A stretch of DNA of 64,000 nucleotides from the NCBI GenBank assembly GCA_947646735.1, contig CANTFK010000909.1, forward strand, positions 124,001 through 188,000. The letters run 5' to 3'. A model generated the notes under the pieces. It saw nothing but the letters and a program-made list of their open reading frames with translations, did no database searches and had not been told where the DNA came from. Positions 42,937 through 54,570 of the stretch are shown here, in pieces. The number at the start of each line of letters is the position of its first letter. The stretch's first letter is position 1. The position numbers and the translations under genes are program-made. This DNA is from Peronospora farinosa (Eukaryota; Oomycota; Peronosporomycetes; Peronosporales; Peronosporaceae).

Positions 42937-44260
42937 ATGATAATGAAAAATACCCTTCTCAGTACGTACTTGCGTTCGTGGTGTACACTCGCTTTAGAGA
43001 ATTTCTCTCCCACCCCCCATCTCCCCCTAAAAAAGCAACTAACGTAAAAAACGCGTTATTTACAGCGGTGTTTCTTTCCCTCGTTTCGGTTGGTACCGCG
43101 TTCTATGCAATGGTTTATCCGGCGTGGTTCCAGCAACATTATCGTCGTAATGGGCATAATGTATACCAAGGGTATGGACTTTTTGCCTTTTACTCGACCA
43201 GCTCCCTCGAGTCGCCGTTCTACGCATCGGCGACGGTCCTACAGTACAAGGATTTCTGTGTAACGAACTTTCCTACACCCAATTACATGTTGGGAGACGG
43301 TGTGGATTTCCACGAGATTTTATGCGGGAAAAGAATGATGTCCGTACAGGCTACGACCGCCACTGGTGCCGCGGTGTCGGTTTTGGGACTCTTGACTGCC
43401 ATTGGAGCAGTTTTTAACCCCTCGGTCGGGTATATGGAACGCATGGTGTCGTTTTGTACACTTGTTGGATGTAAGTAACGTTTGATTCGATATTTTTATT
43501 TTTTTTGTGGACCGTGAAGTTGCAACTGTCTGTTTTTTATCCCACTGGCAATGTAAACTGACATTTCTGTGATTGGATATTTTTTTTTGTTATGGTTGGA
43601 TTTTATCCATTAGCTCTTTTATTGGCTGTCTCGTTGATTATATGGGGAGCTCTTTTGCAACAGACGTTGTATAGTATTGATACTATTAATTCAGCGTATA
43701 CCAGTTGCAAAGCGGATAATATCCAATGGCATTGTTGGTTTTACGGATATAGTTTCTGGGTCTGTCTTGCATCGGTGATTATCCTGTCGATTACTGGATA
43801 TTTGAGTTCGGCGGGTCGAGCGGAAAAAATCCGATATTTTCGAAAAGAATATGAACGGGATTTGGCTATGGCCATGCAACAAAGTGCCGATACGGATGGA
43901 AATCGTACAAATCATACCCAATTTGTACGAAGTGAATCAAGTGGTGGGTTTGGGTTACAGCCGTCTCAACGGGCCTACGGACAAGCTCCGACTCCGGCTC
44001 CGTATAATGCCACGAGTGGACAATTGTATACAACGCCACAACATTTGCAGCCCAGTGGAAGTTTATATGGTCGTCAAACGTCTGGTCCGAAACCCATGGG
44101 ATATCAACGACAAGTGAGTAATGTGTCACTCGCTGCACCATCAACTAGTGGAATTCATCAAGCTACAAGCAATGACAGTGATGCAGTGTATCCAAGTTAT
44201 AGTGAACAACGCAGGAACCATTCATTGCTAGGTCCTCAAAATCGTGGAGGGGTCGTGTAA
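42937..44260 (+). CDS. Four-transmembrane protein of claudin/PMP22-like layout
   Basis: Three exons: 42937-42961, 43066-43470 and 43614-44260; introns of 104 bp (gtacgt to ttacag) and 143 bp (gtaagt to cattag), giving 358 aa. Splicing of the 25-bp exon 1 completes the first TM helix (TVFLSLVSVGTAFYAMVYPA). Then comes an extracellular-type loop with W, Y and Cys residues (FYSTSSLESPFY, KDFC, ILCGKR), TM2 (TTATGAAVSVLGLLTAIGAV), TM3 (LLLAVSLIIWGALL), a second loop with paired Cys, TM4 (WVCLASVIILSITGYL), and a long Ser/Gln/Pro-rich cytoplasmic tail. The layout resembles claudin/PMP22/clarin tetraspans, but no signature fixes the family. The function is unknown. Confidence 0.72.
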
Positions 44261-45148
44261 AGATTATCGACTACATTTTGTAGGCTATCGAGTGGATTTT
44301 TTTTTCGAAGAATTATACCAAAAAGATGACATGAATTGGAAGCGAGGGTTGGTTTGGTTTATCCATGAGTTGTTTGATCATGGCTGGATAATTGTTTGTG
44401 TTTCTATTGTGTTTCTATGATTGATTCAAGAGTGGTTGATGATTTGAGATAAAAACAATGAGAAGCTTTTAGTGGGTGGCATTGATTTTGTATTGGATTT
44501 TCGGATTGAGATTATCGAGATGGAGTTATTTCTTACGAAGTGGTTGAAAGCATTGAAGGGTTTTTTCTTATAGGTATTTCGTAGAAAAAAATTGGTACGA
44601 CAAGAAGAAAAAACATGACAGATTATTGTTTGGTAGCTGAAACTATCATATCTTCTGGATCATTTTGGTATGTGAAGCTACAAACCAAGTAAATTCTCTA
44701 GTGATCTTTCATAATGGTTGATACACGCTTGTGTCTTTCCAATTCTTGTGAAAAAATGTCACTTGACAATGACTTTCTTGTCAGTTACGGTCAACTGTAA
44801 AAGTTGAAGCTCAATGTGGACTCGTGACATGTTAACAGCTTTTTTTTTGCTGCAGTCATCCATGAACAACAATCTTGTTGAGCACACTGCATCTTGGTAC
44901 CATATCACACCCATGTAGATGCCAAATTCCTTTGAAACAGCACGCAAAGACCTAGAGTCAAGTGCAGGGTGAAGTATTTGACAAAACGTTTGCTGGTTGT
45001 TATATCAAACAGTCCACTTTGTAGCTGCGGCCAATTCCGTTGAAGCTCAAACTTGTACGTATTATTCATATGGAGAGATACATGCGTGTCTGTTTCTAAA
45101 GCTTCCGTCCACCCATATTTGCCTTGCTCTCTGTTTGATCCAGGCTAT
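44261..45148. other. Intergenic between convergent genes, about 0.9 kb
   Basis: 3' flanks of the four-TM gene and of SUV3. Nothing else is recognised. Confidence 0.6.
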
Positions 45149-47540
45149 CTAGAGACCAAACATTCGAGCAATCCACGACTTTTTACCACTGTTAGGCTCA
45201 TTACTGCCATTCTCATCGATATAGACCACAGTTTCAGTGTCAGACTTGGCATCCTTTGCGGTCTCAATTGGCACTGTCGACTCTTGTTCATGTCGGTTTG
45301 ATCGGTCAGTCCTCCACTTTTGTCGAATGCCTGCGTTCTCCTGCTTTTGGAAGCGAGTACTGTCAAATTGGCCACGGGAAGGAGATCGTCGGCCATTAGC
45401 TGCACCACTGGACCATCGCGTTTTTGTCTCCTCGCGGTTGTACGTGGTGTTGATAAGCCCTTGTTCGACAAGCTTTAGTACTTGTTTCTTTAACTCCAAA
45501 GCCAAATCATTCTCAGCAAAGGTGTCTTTGAAGCGGAACGACAACCACAGGTATAAGTCAATGATCTTGGCCTTGATCTCAATGTCACCCAGTGCCTCAG
45601 CTGTGCGAGGGGGATATTTCGGTAGATAAATGTCGAGCTTGACACTTTGTCCCAACGAGTGAGCGCGTGCATATTCGAGGAACACCTTACGAGCCAAAGG
45701 ATTTCGTAGGCTCACAGGTGACATACAGAATGTGAACCGGTCGGACAGCAAGAGGTCCGTGTCACGCAGCAGCGTCGCAGCATCTTTCATGTCTTGATGG
45801 TTGCACATAAAGTAGTCACCATCTAAACGTGCCAACATCACGTACTTGTCCACGAGGTCAGAAAGGTCCGTGATTCCTGGCAATTGCTTGGCAAACTCTT
45901 CCATCTGCTCGGAAGATGGAAACAAACCGGCAGATTTAAGCGGAGTCGGCACTTCATCGTACGACTCTTTCAAATACTCCAAGTCTTCTTCAAGCAGACA
46001 CGTCGCTTCGCCAGAAGCAAAGTCGCTACCATACCGACCCGCACGCCCAGCAATCTGTTTGGCCAGAGAAGGTGGAATGTCAATCATGCCGCCACTGTTA
46101 CCCGAGTATTTCTTTACTGTCGCAAACACAATGCGCTTGATATTCAAGTTCAGTCCCATCCCAATGGCATCGGAAGCAACCATAATATTGTACGAATTGC
46201 CGCGTTCATTGAACAGCCGAGCCTGCTGTGATCGAGTCTCCGGTGGAAGCTGGCCGTAAATGATGCAGCACTTTTCTCCCGTTTTGATTTCTATGTCACG
46301 CTTAATCTGAAAGATATCACGACGTGAAAATGCCACCACACAATCGCCAGGGCGAATTTTGTTGTAATTGTTCAAGTGAGTGCTTGAAATCACGAGCGGC
46401 GAGCGGCGTTCGTACGAACGCAACTCAAAGTCATCTCCTGCAATCTCGGCAAATTTCTTGACAAGGTCCACCGCTTCACCTGATCCACAAACATGAATCT
46501 CCTTTGCTTGTAGTCCAAAAAGTGCACGGGTCCATGCCCACCCCCGCTGCGGATCTCCAATCAACTGAATCTCATCAATCACAGCAACATCCCATGGCCG
46601 ATTAATGTTTGCCATCTCGACCGTACACGATACATGTGTCGAGTAAGGTACCATTTTCTTTTCTTGTCCCGTCACCAATGACGTATAAATTCCATCACTG
46701 TTCATCCGCTCGAAAATTTCAAGCGCCAAGAGACGCAGGGGGCCACAATAAATACCTCCATCTTCTTCTGCTAGTTTTAATCGCTCTAAAGCTTGATGAG
46801 TCTTGCCACTATTGGTTGGTCCTTCATGGTAAATAATTTTTCGCTTCATTGCTGTAGCAAATGGGTACATTTCATGAGGTAATCTCAAGTCTGTAATTTG
46901 TTGAAGTGACAAGGCATTGGCATCATCCGAGTCCGTGGTCAAGTACTTATTGGCCTTGGCATAGTCCAGAAAGTACGGATAAAAGATAAACGAGCTATGT
47001 CGTTTGATATGGTCCAAGTCCTACAGTATAGACAGAAAAAAACAATCAATACATGACCGACCCTCGACTTAAAACTTGAATAACTTTTTCTCTAGAGCTC
47101 CAATTGGTTTGCAAAGAGTCTCCATGTCTTACCCGTCCAAAGGCCAAGAGTTCTGTCTGGTTTTCAAAGTATTTCAACGGTTCCGAAAGGAACGATTTAC
47201 AAAAACTAGAAGCTGCAAGTGTCCATTCGGCAGGGTTCATTCCTGCTTCCATAACAAGTTTTTTGACCTCGTAATTTCGTGGAAAGTTCCGTATACGACG
47301 ATGTACACGCTTGGCTAAATCCGATGGCCATTTCACGCGTGGAGACTCGACAATTCCCTTTGAAAAGTTACGCGTTTGGGTACAAGTGGTTACATTGGCA
47401 TAACTTTCGAAGTAGAACGAGGTAGACGCTCGTAGAGGATCCAAAATGACGGCAAGAGGCTGTAGAGGAAGATCCTGAGGTCGAAAGAGACGGACAGAGG
47501 TTCTACGAGCGTAGGGCAGTCGACGAACGACTCGCATCAT
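45149..47540 (-). CDS. SUV3: Mitochondrial ATP-dependent RNA helicase SUV3
   Basis: Two exons, 47540-47133 and 47020-45149, joined in phase 0 over a 112-bp intron (gtaaga to ctgtag), giving 759 aa. SUV3 unwinds mitochondrial RNA for degradation or turnover. Motif I is GPTNSGKTHQ (Gly208-Lys209-Thr210), motif II DEIQLIGD, motif V SDAIGMGLNLNI, motif VI QIAGRAGRYGS. The N-terminus (MRVVRRLPYARRTSVRLF) is Arg-rich without acids, a mitochondrial presequence. The SUV3 C-terminal domain follows (FCMSPVSLRNPLARKVFLEY), then a disordered basic tail. It is head to head with the CTLH gene (208 bp). Confidence 0.95.
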
Positions 47541-47748
47541 GTTGGAACGTAGCAACCAGTCGAATTACTGGAAAGGGGTTAGGGAGTCTGAGGTGGTCCA
47601 CATACTGATTTTGGTGTCTTCTTCTGTACATTTTGTATCGATAATGCCGGTATTACATCTTTCCAATACCGGTACTTCTGATCCATCAAATACCTACAAA
47701 AAACCGGTACAACTCCCTCCTCAGACGCTCATCTGATTCCGCTTCTTC
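47541..47748. promoter_or_regulatory. Shared upstream interval, SUV3 and CTLH gene, with ACCGGT sites
   Basis: 208 bp between divergent starts. It carries two ACCGGT palindromes (47668-47673, within TACCGGTA, and 47703-47708). Three more occur in the first 400 bp of the CTLH coding region (47988, 48015, 48123). They could be binding sites of a shared regulator, but this is inference. Confidence 0.35.
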
Positions 47749-50127
47749 ATGGCCTTTGACCCTCGATGTGTAGCGTTTGAAGGCCGTCTTCATGCCGATT
47801 ACTGTACTGCTGAGTACATCGGACGTGCTAGTCATGACTCTGATGCCGCATGTTTCCGATCTCGTGACGCAGTGACCGCCAGCACGTGTTCTCAGATCCT
47901 CCGGCTTTTTTATTTCGAGACTCAGATTTTGGCGACAACCCCGACCCCTATACGCACTAAACCTGTCAAAACGAATACTTTACATGTACCGGTATTTCAC
48001 CGACGGGATACCGTACCGGTTCAAGATACTGCAGTACCGATGGAATCAGATGGAAGACAGATCCAAGCGATGGATACAGAAGATGGACCGATGGCTGGGA
48101 ATACCGATGAGTCGGTAGAAATACCGGTACCTATTCCGGCTTTACCAAGTTCCAGAACCATGCAACAACTGGGGTCCAGGAATGCTCGACGTGGCAATGA
48201 GAAAACCAAATTCAAGCATAAAATATCGATTGGATTTCTTCTGGACAATACCGAGGTGAAATGTGGAGCGTCGGGGGTAATTTCTTCATCTTTTACGAGT
48301 TTTTCCAGTTCCAAGGGACATTTAGAAGCAAAAATGTCACGAAGAGCAGTGAAACAATTGATGCAGAGGGTTTTACCCAATGTTACATCTCAAGATGAGT
48401 TGGAAGACGAGAAGGAGCAGGAGACAAGAGGAAACAAGAAAATCGAGACGACAAATCCTGCAATTTTACATGAAGATTTAGGAACAAAAGGCCATTCCGT
48501 GGCTTATGTGGGCAAAACAGGTCGTGTCATTTTTAATGGACGAGAATTTTTACAGTGTGAACGATACGGAACGGGAGATGTCGTTGGGTGTGGAGTTTTG
48601 TTAGATACCAATACGTTTTTCTTTACGTTGAATGGAGAATTGATGGGATTACTGGCAGCTCGAGATGTAAAGGACTTGGATAATTTTGGAGAAGTTGATG
48701 ACGAGGAAGAGGAAGAAAGTGAGGAAGATGATTCAAAGAGTAGTGAAGAAGACGAGAAGGACAGTGTCGGAGCAGAAAATAGGAAGCGAACTCAACTGGA
48801 CAGGACAGATGATGATATGGAAGATGTGAATGGTCACGATGAAGACGAGAAGGTGCTGTTTCCGTCAGTGAGTCTACACGGTGTTGGTGAGTGTGTACGT
48901 GCTGTGTTTGAACCTGATGAGTTCCAATTCGATCTATCAAGTTTCGAACAGCAGATTCAAAAGGAGCGTCAACGGGCATTGCTGGCTGAGTGTGAAAAGC
49001 GTAACGAAAATGACTCTCCGAGTGATGTTGAACAGTCATTGTGCAAGGATGAAGCTGTGATGAACGAGCTTGTACAGAATTTCTTTTTGCATAATGGTTA
49101 CGAGAGTGCGTACAAGGCATTCGAATCGGCTCTTGTATTTCCAAAACGGCAACGCTTGACATCAGATGGTATGGAAATGGACTGTAGTGGTGAAATCGAA
49201 GCAAGTGCTGAAATTTACGACGTAAGCAGCGGTGACGATACGGAAAACAAAGACAAAACTGAGGATATGGATATTGGGGATGCGCAGCCAAGCTTGGGAG
49301 CTACTTTAAAAAAGCAGATGCTTGGGTCTCTCCGCCTACGTCATGAAGTGCGCGAGCACATCCGTTGCTTTCGGGCCGCACAAGCGCTAGCATTACTCGA
49401 GCAACATGTACCTGCACTCATGACGATTGGGACGGGTCATCGTTCCCGGCACATTAAAAAACTGATTTTGAACTGTCGAATCCTGTGTGTTGTCGACGTT
49501 TTGACTCACGACGAAGAAGCGAAGGCACCAATTCTTTCGCCATCGTTGGCGAACGGCGTACCACACTCACGAAGATCGTCGAATGTTGAGAAAGTGGGGT
49601 GCAACGGATGGAATCCAGAGTCGGCGATTGAATTTGCACAACAGATATTTGGGTCTTGTGTCGAAATCACGACTTACGGGAAGCGTAAAAGACAAGGACT
49701 TACTAATAGTACAACGCAGAAGAAACGTTCAGACAGAAACGAAATTGCGCTTGCCATGAGTTTGCTTCTCTATGACCAGCGCGACAGCATACCCAAAGCA
49801 AGTCAGGCACGTAAATTCTTGACGACCGAGTTTCGCGAGTCAGTCGCCGACCAGCTCAACAGCTTATTACTGATGGGTGATAAATATGCAAAGACAAAAC
49901 CGCGAGTATCAGCGCTAGAAACCTTCATGATAGATCTGGAACACTTACAGAAGGAGTGTTTGTATCATGGCTGTCGTGCGTATCCGGAAAGCATTGAGGC
50001 CACTGGCAAATTTAACACCACGTCGCATCGATGGAGAGCCTCGGTATCTTCCAGCTCGGACGATTCTTCTTCATCTCAAAGTGAACAGGATGATCATTTC
50101 GAGGACGAAGATAATGACGACGAGTGA
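47749..50127 (+). CDS. RanBPM-type SPRY-LisH-CTLH-CRA protein (CTLH/GID ubiquitin ligase scaffold)
   Basis: Single exon, 792 aa. In the CTLH (GID) E3 complex this type of subunit is the scaffold and substrate-recruiter. Domains: a split SPRY, whose first strands end at RLFYFETQIL (about residue 65) and resume at ISIGFLLDN (about 163), so about 95 disordered residues are inserted; it continues to VAYVGKTGRVIFNG and LLDTNTFFFTLNGELMG (about 300). An acidic stretch (about 305-370) follows, then LisH (MNELVQNFFLHNGYESAYKA, about 437-458), CTLH (REHIRCFRAAQALALLEQHV, about 530-555) and CRA (AMSLLLYDQR and beyond, to about 745). The C-terminus is Ser/Asp-rich. The inserted SPRY loop and acidic insert make it longer than the usual 500-700 aa. 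Confidence 0.85.
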   Translation: MAFDPRCVAFEGRLHADYCTAEYIGRASHDSDAACFRSRDAVTASTCSQILRLFYFETQILATTPTPIRTKPVKTNTLHVPVFHRRDTVPVQDTAVPMESDGRQIQAMDTEDGPMAGNTDESVEIPVPIPALPSSRTMQQLGSRNARRGNEKTKFKHKISIGFLLDNTEVKCGASGVISSSFTSFSSSKGHLEAKMSRRAVKQLMQRVLPNVTSQDELEDEKEQETRGNKKIETTNPAILHEDLGTKGHSVAYVGKTGRVIFNGREFLQCERYGTGDVVGCGVLLDTNTFFFTLNGELMGLLAARDVKDLDNFGEVDDEEEEESEEDDSKSSEEDEKDSVGAENRKRTQLDRTDDDMEDVNGHDEDEKVLFPSVSLHGVGECVRAVFEPDEFQFDLSSFEQQIQKERQRALLAECEKRNENDSPSDVEQSLCKDEAVMNELVQNFFLHNGYESAYKAFESALVFPKRQRLTSDGMEMDCSGEIEASAEIYDVSSGDDTENKDKTEDMDIGDAQPSLGATLKKQMLGSLRLRHEVREHIRCFRAAQALALLEQHVPALMTIGTGHRSRHIKKLILNCRILCVVDVLTHDEEAKAPILSPSLANGVPHSRRSSNVEKVGCNGWNPESAIEFAQQIFGSCVEITTYGKRKRQGLTNSTTQKKRSDRNEIALAMSLLLYDQRDSIPKASQARKFLTTEFRESVADQLNSLLLMGDKYAKTKPRVSALETFMIDLEHLQKECLYHGCRAYPESIEATGKFNTTSHRWRASVSSSSDDSSSSQSEQDDHFEDEDNDDE

Positions 50128-51957
50128 AAGGGTTCGTATTGGTTGCTAATGGACTGCCTTTCGTTTGTTTGGTATAAGGTAGGTGCTTCATGTGAATCAA
50201 GATGAATGCGTTCCCTGATTCGCCTATACCACACATCGCGGTGGTAAGATTGGTCTGCGTCCTAACGCCTACCCTTGTCCATTTTTGGTCAAGTTGGACG
50301 AATACAAAACTTTTGATGACCATGACGGAGGAGATACAGAGTATGATTGAAGGCACAATCCAGTGTGATACTGATAAGCTAGCGAAACGTGCCGGCAAAA
50401 GTGGCTTAATCATTGATACGCCTTTAAGCCGAAACTTGCTGCTTTGATATGCAGCAGTTGCATTACTTCAATTTTGCTGAGGTGAGCAAGTCGTGACGCA
50501 ATCGTGCCTAGTGACGATGACTTGCTGGAGAGAAACGGAATCTAGTCACGTCGTTGCAGTTGTTCCTGTGGCAACATGTCGTTAAGTGCTTACTTTGTAC
50601 ATTAAGGAGGCATTGAAATTAACTTTGACGAATTGTGAGGAGAAGCGCGTTGGCAGTGCCAATCTGACGATAAAGACAAGCTACAGCAAAACCTGGGAGT
50701 CATCAACATATTGATATCGATCTGGCTTGCTACAATCCATGAGATGGCTCTGATGACTACATGCATGTTTGACAAACATGCGGAATAATCTGAAGATATC
50801 TTCTGTTCAGACGAACATCGGGATGTTTGGTTCAGACACTCGACGAAAAGTTGCTGTCGCTGAACGAAATCGGGATGAGTTTTTGTGTAAAGGGCATCGA
50901 AAAAGTGGCACTTCGCATGGCAATTTTGTTTGTCGGTCTTTGCTTGGTTGTGCAGGTGAAGCGAAACCTCATCGTCAATCTTGAGGAATATTTTTGCTGA
51001 AAAGGATGACCGTTCATCAACGTGTGCCACCACGTGCACCAGTAGGTTTGTGGACAGATTGGAGCAATGCCTGGTACTTCTTTGGTTCCAGCGAGATCTG
51101 GGTGGTGAAGCTATTCTGTGCACTGTTCTACGATTGGAGTCAGGCATGTTCAGTCGAGTTGGACGGAACAAAAATCTTGACGAATTAAGAAAGAGGTCCT
51201 AGCGACAAACTGAAGTAACAGCGTCTAATGTTTTCCAAATCATTAGACGCTGTAAGAAGTGCGGAACTGGGTCGATGTACGACAATACAAACGTAATATC
51301 AGGAAATCTTGCGAGGTATCGATTACATCCATCTCGTGGTTTCTCGTGGCTGACAATGGCAAATTACTGAGCAGGTACTTTACAAAGCGCAAACGCAAGT
51401 CATACATTTTTGTCTGGGTACCCACCGTTGATAGCTGACGAGTTCTTTAAGAACCTGTGGATTATCGATGCAGTTGCTTCAATGACAGAGGATGACAATG
51501 CTTGATTAGCAGGGTGTATCTGGCCAGATGCCACCCAAATTGAAGAACGGAAGAGGCTCATGTTGTATCTGCGCAAACGGTTTGCATTGAAACCTAAAAG
51601 TCCAATGACAAGCCACGACATCAGCTCGAGGCCACAGCGAGCAACGAATACCTTATAAAGGAGCGGAAGATTAATTCACGTGGCAGTGCTGACAAGGTCA
51701 TTGTCGACCGATTGGTGCAACGAGATCAAGTACATGTATGCTGTGTATCACAAATGTAGCCATGTTCCATGAGACGGTGCACAAGCTCATCTCCCTTGGT
51801 AAAATTAAGTCGCTTGTGTATACCACACAACATGGATCTCATTGGCTTAAATCGTTATTTAACAGCATTTCATCCAATCAAAACACACGGTACGTAGTAG
51901 CCAGCCATTTTGAGCAGTTACTTAAAGGTGCATGTATCATAGTATCAATTAATTACC
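50128..51957. other. Gene-poor interval, 1.8 kb
   Basis: Scattered short frames on both strands (largest 50602-51171 minus, 189 codons) without a motif. A strong hairpin lies at 51218-51253. It looks like old, decayed sequence between two housekeeping genes. Confidence 0.55.
51218..51253. repeat. Perfect 13-bp inverted repeat with 10-bp loop
   Basis: Arms acagcgtctaatg (51218-51230) and cattagacgctgt (51241-51253) are exact reverse complements around ttttccaaat. It could be a hairpin, a remnant of a palindromic element end, or a binding site. No flanking coding sequence explains it. Confidence 0.85.
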
Positions 51958-54393
51958 ATGGGTCTACGTAAAGGAGGAAGCAAGAAGAAAGGCAATTGCA
52001 AACGGAAGGCTAATGTATGGGATGATGCAGAGCTCAAGACGAAACGGGGCGTGATTCCGAGTGAAAATGATGCGAAACGGAGCAAATCAAGTTTGAAAGG
52101 GTCGATGATGGGTCAGTGGAAGACTCGGAAGATTATGGAGCGTACAAAAGAGCGCAAATTCTTTGTTTCCGTGGAGGAAAAGAAGCGATGGCAACGTGAA
52201 CAATACGAAGAGATGTGGGAGCATACGGCTAATGCCATTTATACGAAAAACGAAGCAGTAGAAGCCGAGATAGAAGCGAAAGAAGACAAAGAAGAAGAGG
52301 AGGAGGAGGACAGTGAGAGTGATGTGGAGGACGTTCTTTATGGAAAGAAAAGGAACGAGCTATTTGATGAGTTTGTAAAGACTTTCAAGATGGAAGAAGA
52401 TGGTAAAGAGGAGGAGGAAGAGGAGAGAGAAGAAGAAATGTTGACAGAAGAACAAGATGAAGAGAAGGAGGAGAGAGAGAATGACAATCAGGTTGCTGCT
52501 ATGGAAAAAGATGATGAAGAAGAGATGGAGGAGGAGCAGCAGGATGAAGAAGAACAGGAAGATCCTTACCGACGACGATATCTCTTAAGTTCATTCTCAG
52601 AGCAAGATGCAAAAAAGTTTACTGCAACGATGAGGAAATTTACAAAGGTTGACATACAAACGCTAGAGGAGAAGTTGTATGATGTCACGTACCGAAAAGG
52701 AATTGATGAGGATATCAAGGGTATTGCTGGTGTTGTCACGACTCCGGAGCTTGCTATGAAGAAGAAACCGTATGTCCGTTCGAGGCTGATGGCGACGTGG
52801 AAACGGCATGGACTGGATCCGGAGACGGTATTTCCCAAGGGGTCTGTGGAGCGCGCGCTCTGGCAGCAATTGTCGGCATACATGGACGTGTTTTTTGCTG
52901 GTCAGACATTTGAGAATACGGCGACACTGCGGCGTCTAAGTGCCATGCATGTGCTGAACCATGTTTTAAAAGCTCGTGACACCGTCACAAGGAACAATGA
53001 ACGTATAAAAAAGCGTGACGCTGAAAAAGCTGACGATGAGGAGGAGAAAGAGTACCGTGACCAAGGGTTCTGCCGTGCAAGTGTGTTGGTTTTACTGCCT
53101 CTTCGTAGTGCTGCTGTTGCCTTTGTGAACCAACTGCTGAAACTTTTACCAGCAAATGTGGATACCTTTCACAACAAGGACCGATTTTTTCGTGAATTTG
53201 GAAGCGCCGTGGCCGAAAAGGACATGAAGGATGATGATTCAACCACGGACGATGGCAAAAAAGAGTGGCAGCGCGTATTTGACGAGGGCAACAATGACGA
53301 TTGCTTCCAATTGGGTTTGTCGTTTTCCCGCAAAGCCGTGCGTTTCTACAGCGAATATCACCACGCTGATGTCATCATTGCGTCTCCTCTTGGACTTCGT
53401 CAACAACTTGGCGATGAAGTTGCAGTGCTTGATGACACCGAGTCCACTGTTGACGTCCAACTATCAAGTGATTTTTTATCGTCAATTGAAGTCTGTCTCG
53501 TTGACTCTGCAAGTCTTATGGCAATGCAAAATCTCGACCATTTGCGTACAGTCTTGCGAGCGACCAATGTGCAGCCGAAAGAAGCTCCGCATGCCGATTT
53601 TGCACGTGTTCGTGAGTGGAATTTAACTTTTTTGGCCTCTTTTTTTCGACAAACTGTCGTTTTTGCTCATAACGTCGAGCCTCTTGTCCATGCCCTGGTG
53701 ACAAAATCCTGTCGCAATATCTCTGGATTTGTCAAGTATGTCCGTATCTATGATATTGCCAATGGTACAGCCTCAATTTCTCAGGTCGTACCCCACGTCA
53801 AACAACTTTTTCAGCGGGTGGATTTAAATACCACTGACTCGTGTCATTTCAGTGCCAAAGACGAAGCGGAATTGCGGTTTGAATACTTTAAAAAGCACGT
53901 GTTTGAACCGTTACTGGATCAGCCACGGAAACACGTGGTCATTGTTATTCCGTCGTATTTTGATTACGTCCGAGTCCGGAATTTATTTCACGAGCCACTG
54001 AACCAGAAACTTGTGACAAGTGTTCAATGTTGTGAATATACACCTTCTCGGCAAGTCTCTCGTGCTCGTACCATGTTTTTTCATGGACAGTGTCATGTCT
54101 TGTTGTATACGGAACGTTTTCATTTTTATCATCAGTATCAGATTCGAGGCATTGAGCAGCTCATTTGGTATGGGGTGCCAATGATGCATGACTTTTATCC
54201 GGAAATGCTGAATTTCATGGAAAACTCATGTCATGAACCCGAAAATTTCGATCAAAGCGCGGAAAAATATTCGTCGATTGTGTTATTTACACGGATGGAT
54301 TTCTTACGAATGGAACGGATTGTGGGGAAGAAACGAGCCAGACGAATGTGTCAGGAAAGTACAAAAGCAAAAGCGACCTTTCTTTTTTGCTAG
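51958..54393 (+). CDS. UTP25: UTP25 (DEF/DIEXF) small-subunit processome protein
   Basis: Single exon, 811 aa. UTP25 is a nucleolar factor of the SSU processome needed for 18S rRNA maturation; its fold derives from a DEAD-box helicase without a working ATP site. A basic start (RKGGSKKKGNCKRKANVWDD) is followed by long Glu/Asp runs (about 100-205), then the UTP25 domain (about 205-800): ADVIIASPLGLRQQLGDE, EVCLVDSASLMAMQNLDHL, FFRQTVVFAHNVEPLVHALV, HVVIVIPSYFDYVRVRNLF, TMFFHGQCHVLLYTERFHFY, and QIRGIEQLIWYGVP. These conserved blocks are in the family order. No Walker A GKT is present, as expected. Confidence 0.93.
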   Translation: MGLRKGGSKKKGNCKRKANVWDDAELKTKRGVIPSENDAKRSKSSLKGSMMGQWKTRKIMERTKERKFFVSVEEKKRWQREQYEEMWEHTANAIYTKNEAVEAEIEAKEDKEEEEEEDSESDVEDVLYGKKRNELFDEFVKTFKMEEDGKEEEEEEREEEMLTEEQDEEKEERENDNQVAAMEKDDEEEMEEEQQDEEEQEDPYRRRYLLSSFSEQDAKKFTATMRKFTKVDIQTLEEKLYDVTYRKGIDEDIKGIAGVVTTPELAMKKKPYVRSRLMATWKRHGLDPETVFPKGSVERALWQQLSAYMDVFFAGQTFENTATLRRLSAMHVLNHVLKARDTVTRNNERIKKRDAEKADDEEEKEYRDQGFCRASVLVLLPLRSAAVAFVNQLLKLLPANVDTFHNKDRFFREFGSAVAEKDMKDDDSTTDDGKKEWQRVFDEGNNDDCFQLGLSFSRKAVRFYSEYHHADVIIASPLGLRQQLGDEVAVLDDTESTVDVQLSSDFLSSIEVCLVDSASLMAMQNLDHLRTVLRATNVQPKEAPHADFARVREWNLTFLASFFRQTVVFAHNVEPLVHALVTKSCRNISGFVKYVRIYDIANGTASISQVVPHVKQLFQRVDLNTTDSCHFSAKDEAELRFEYFKKHVFEPLLDQPRKHVVIVIPSYFDYVRVRNLFHEPLNQKLVTSVQCCEYTPSRQVSRARTMFFHGQCHVLLYTERFHFYHQYQIRGIEQLIWYGVPMMHDFYPEMLNFMENSCHEPENFDQSAEKYSSIVLFTRMDFLRMERIVGKKRARRMCQESTKAKATFLFC

Positions 54394-54570
54394 GACGGGG
54401 TCTTTTTAGTGTCTTGGACGGGGGATTTGACGACGTTTTTACCCTTTTTTTAAGGTTAGATACATGAAAATACGTATTTTATAGGTATAGCACCTCTTTT
54501 TTTTTCTTCCTATCATAAAGCATGATTTGCCACTATTTGCCACTTTATTTTTCTCTAAAAAAACAGAAAC

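Noticed and set aside
48623..49291. 222-codon minus-strand ORF, His/Pro-rich
   Set aside because: Antisense of the CTLH coding region; no start context, no motif.
50602..51171. 189-codon minus-strand ORF
   Set aside because: Composition random-like, no motif, overlapping open frames on the other strand.
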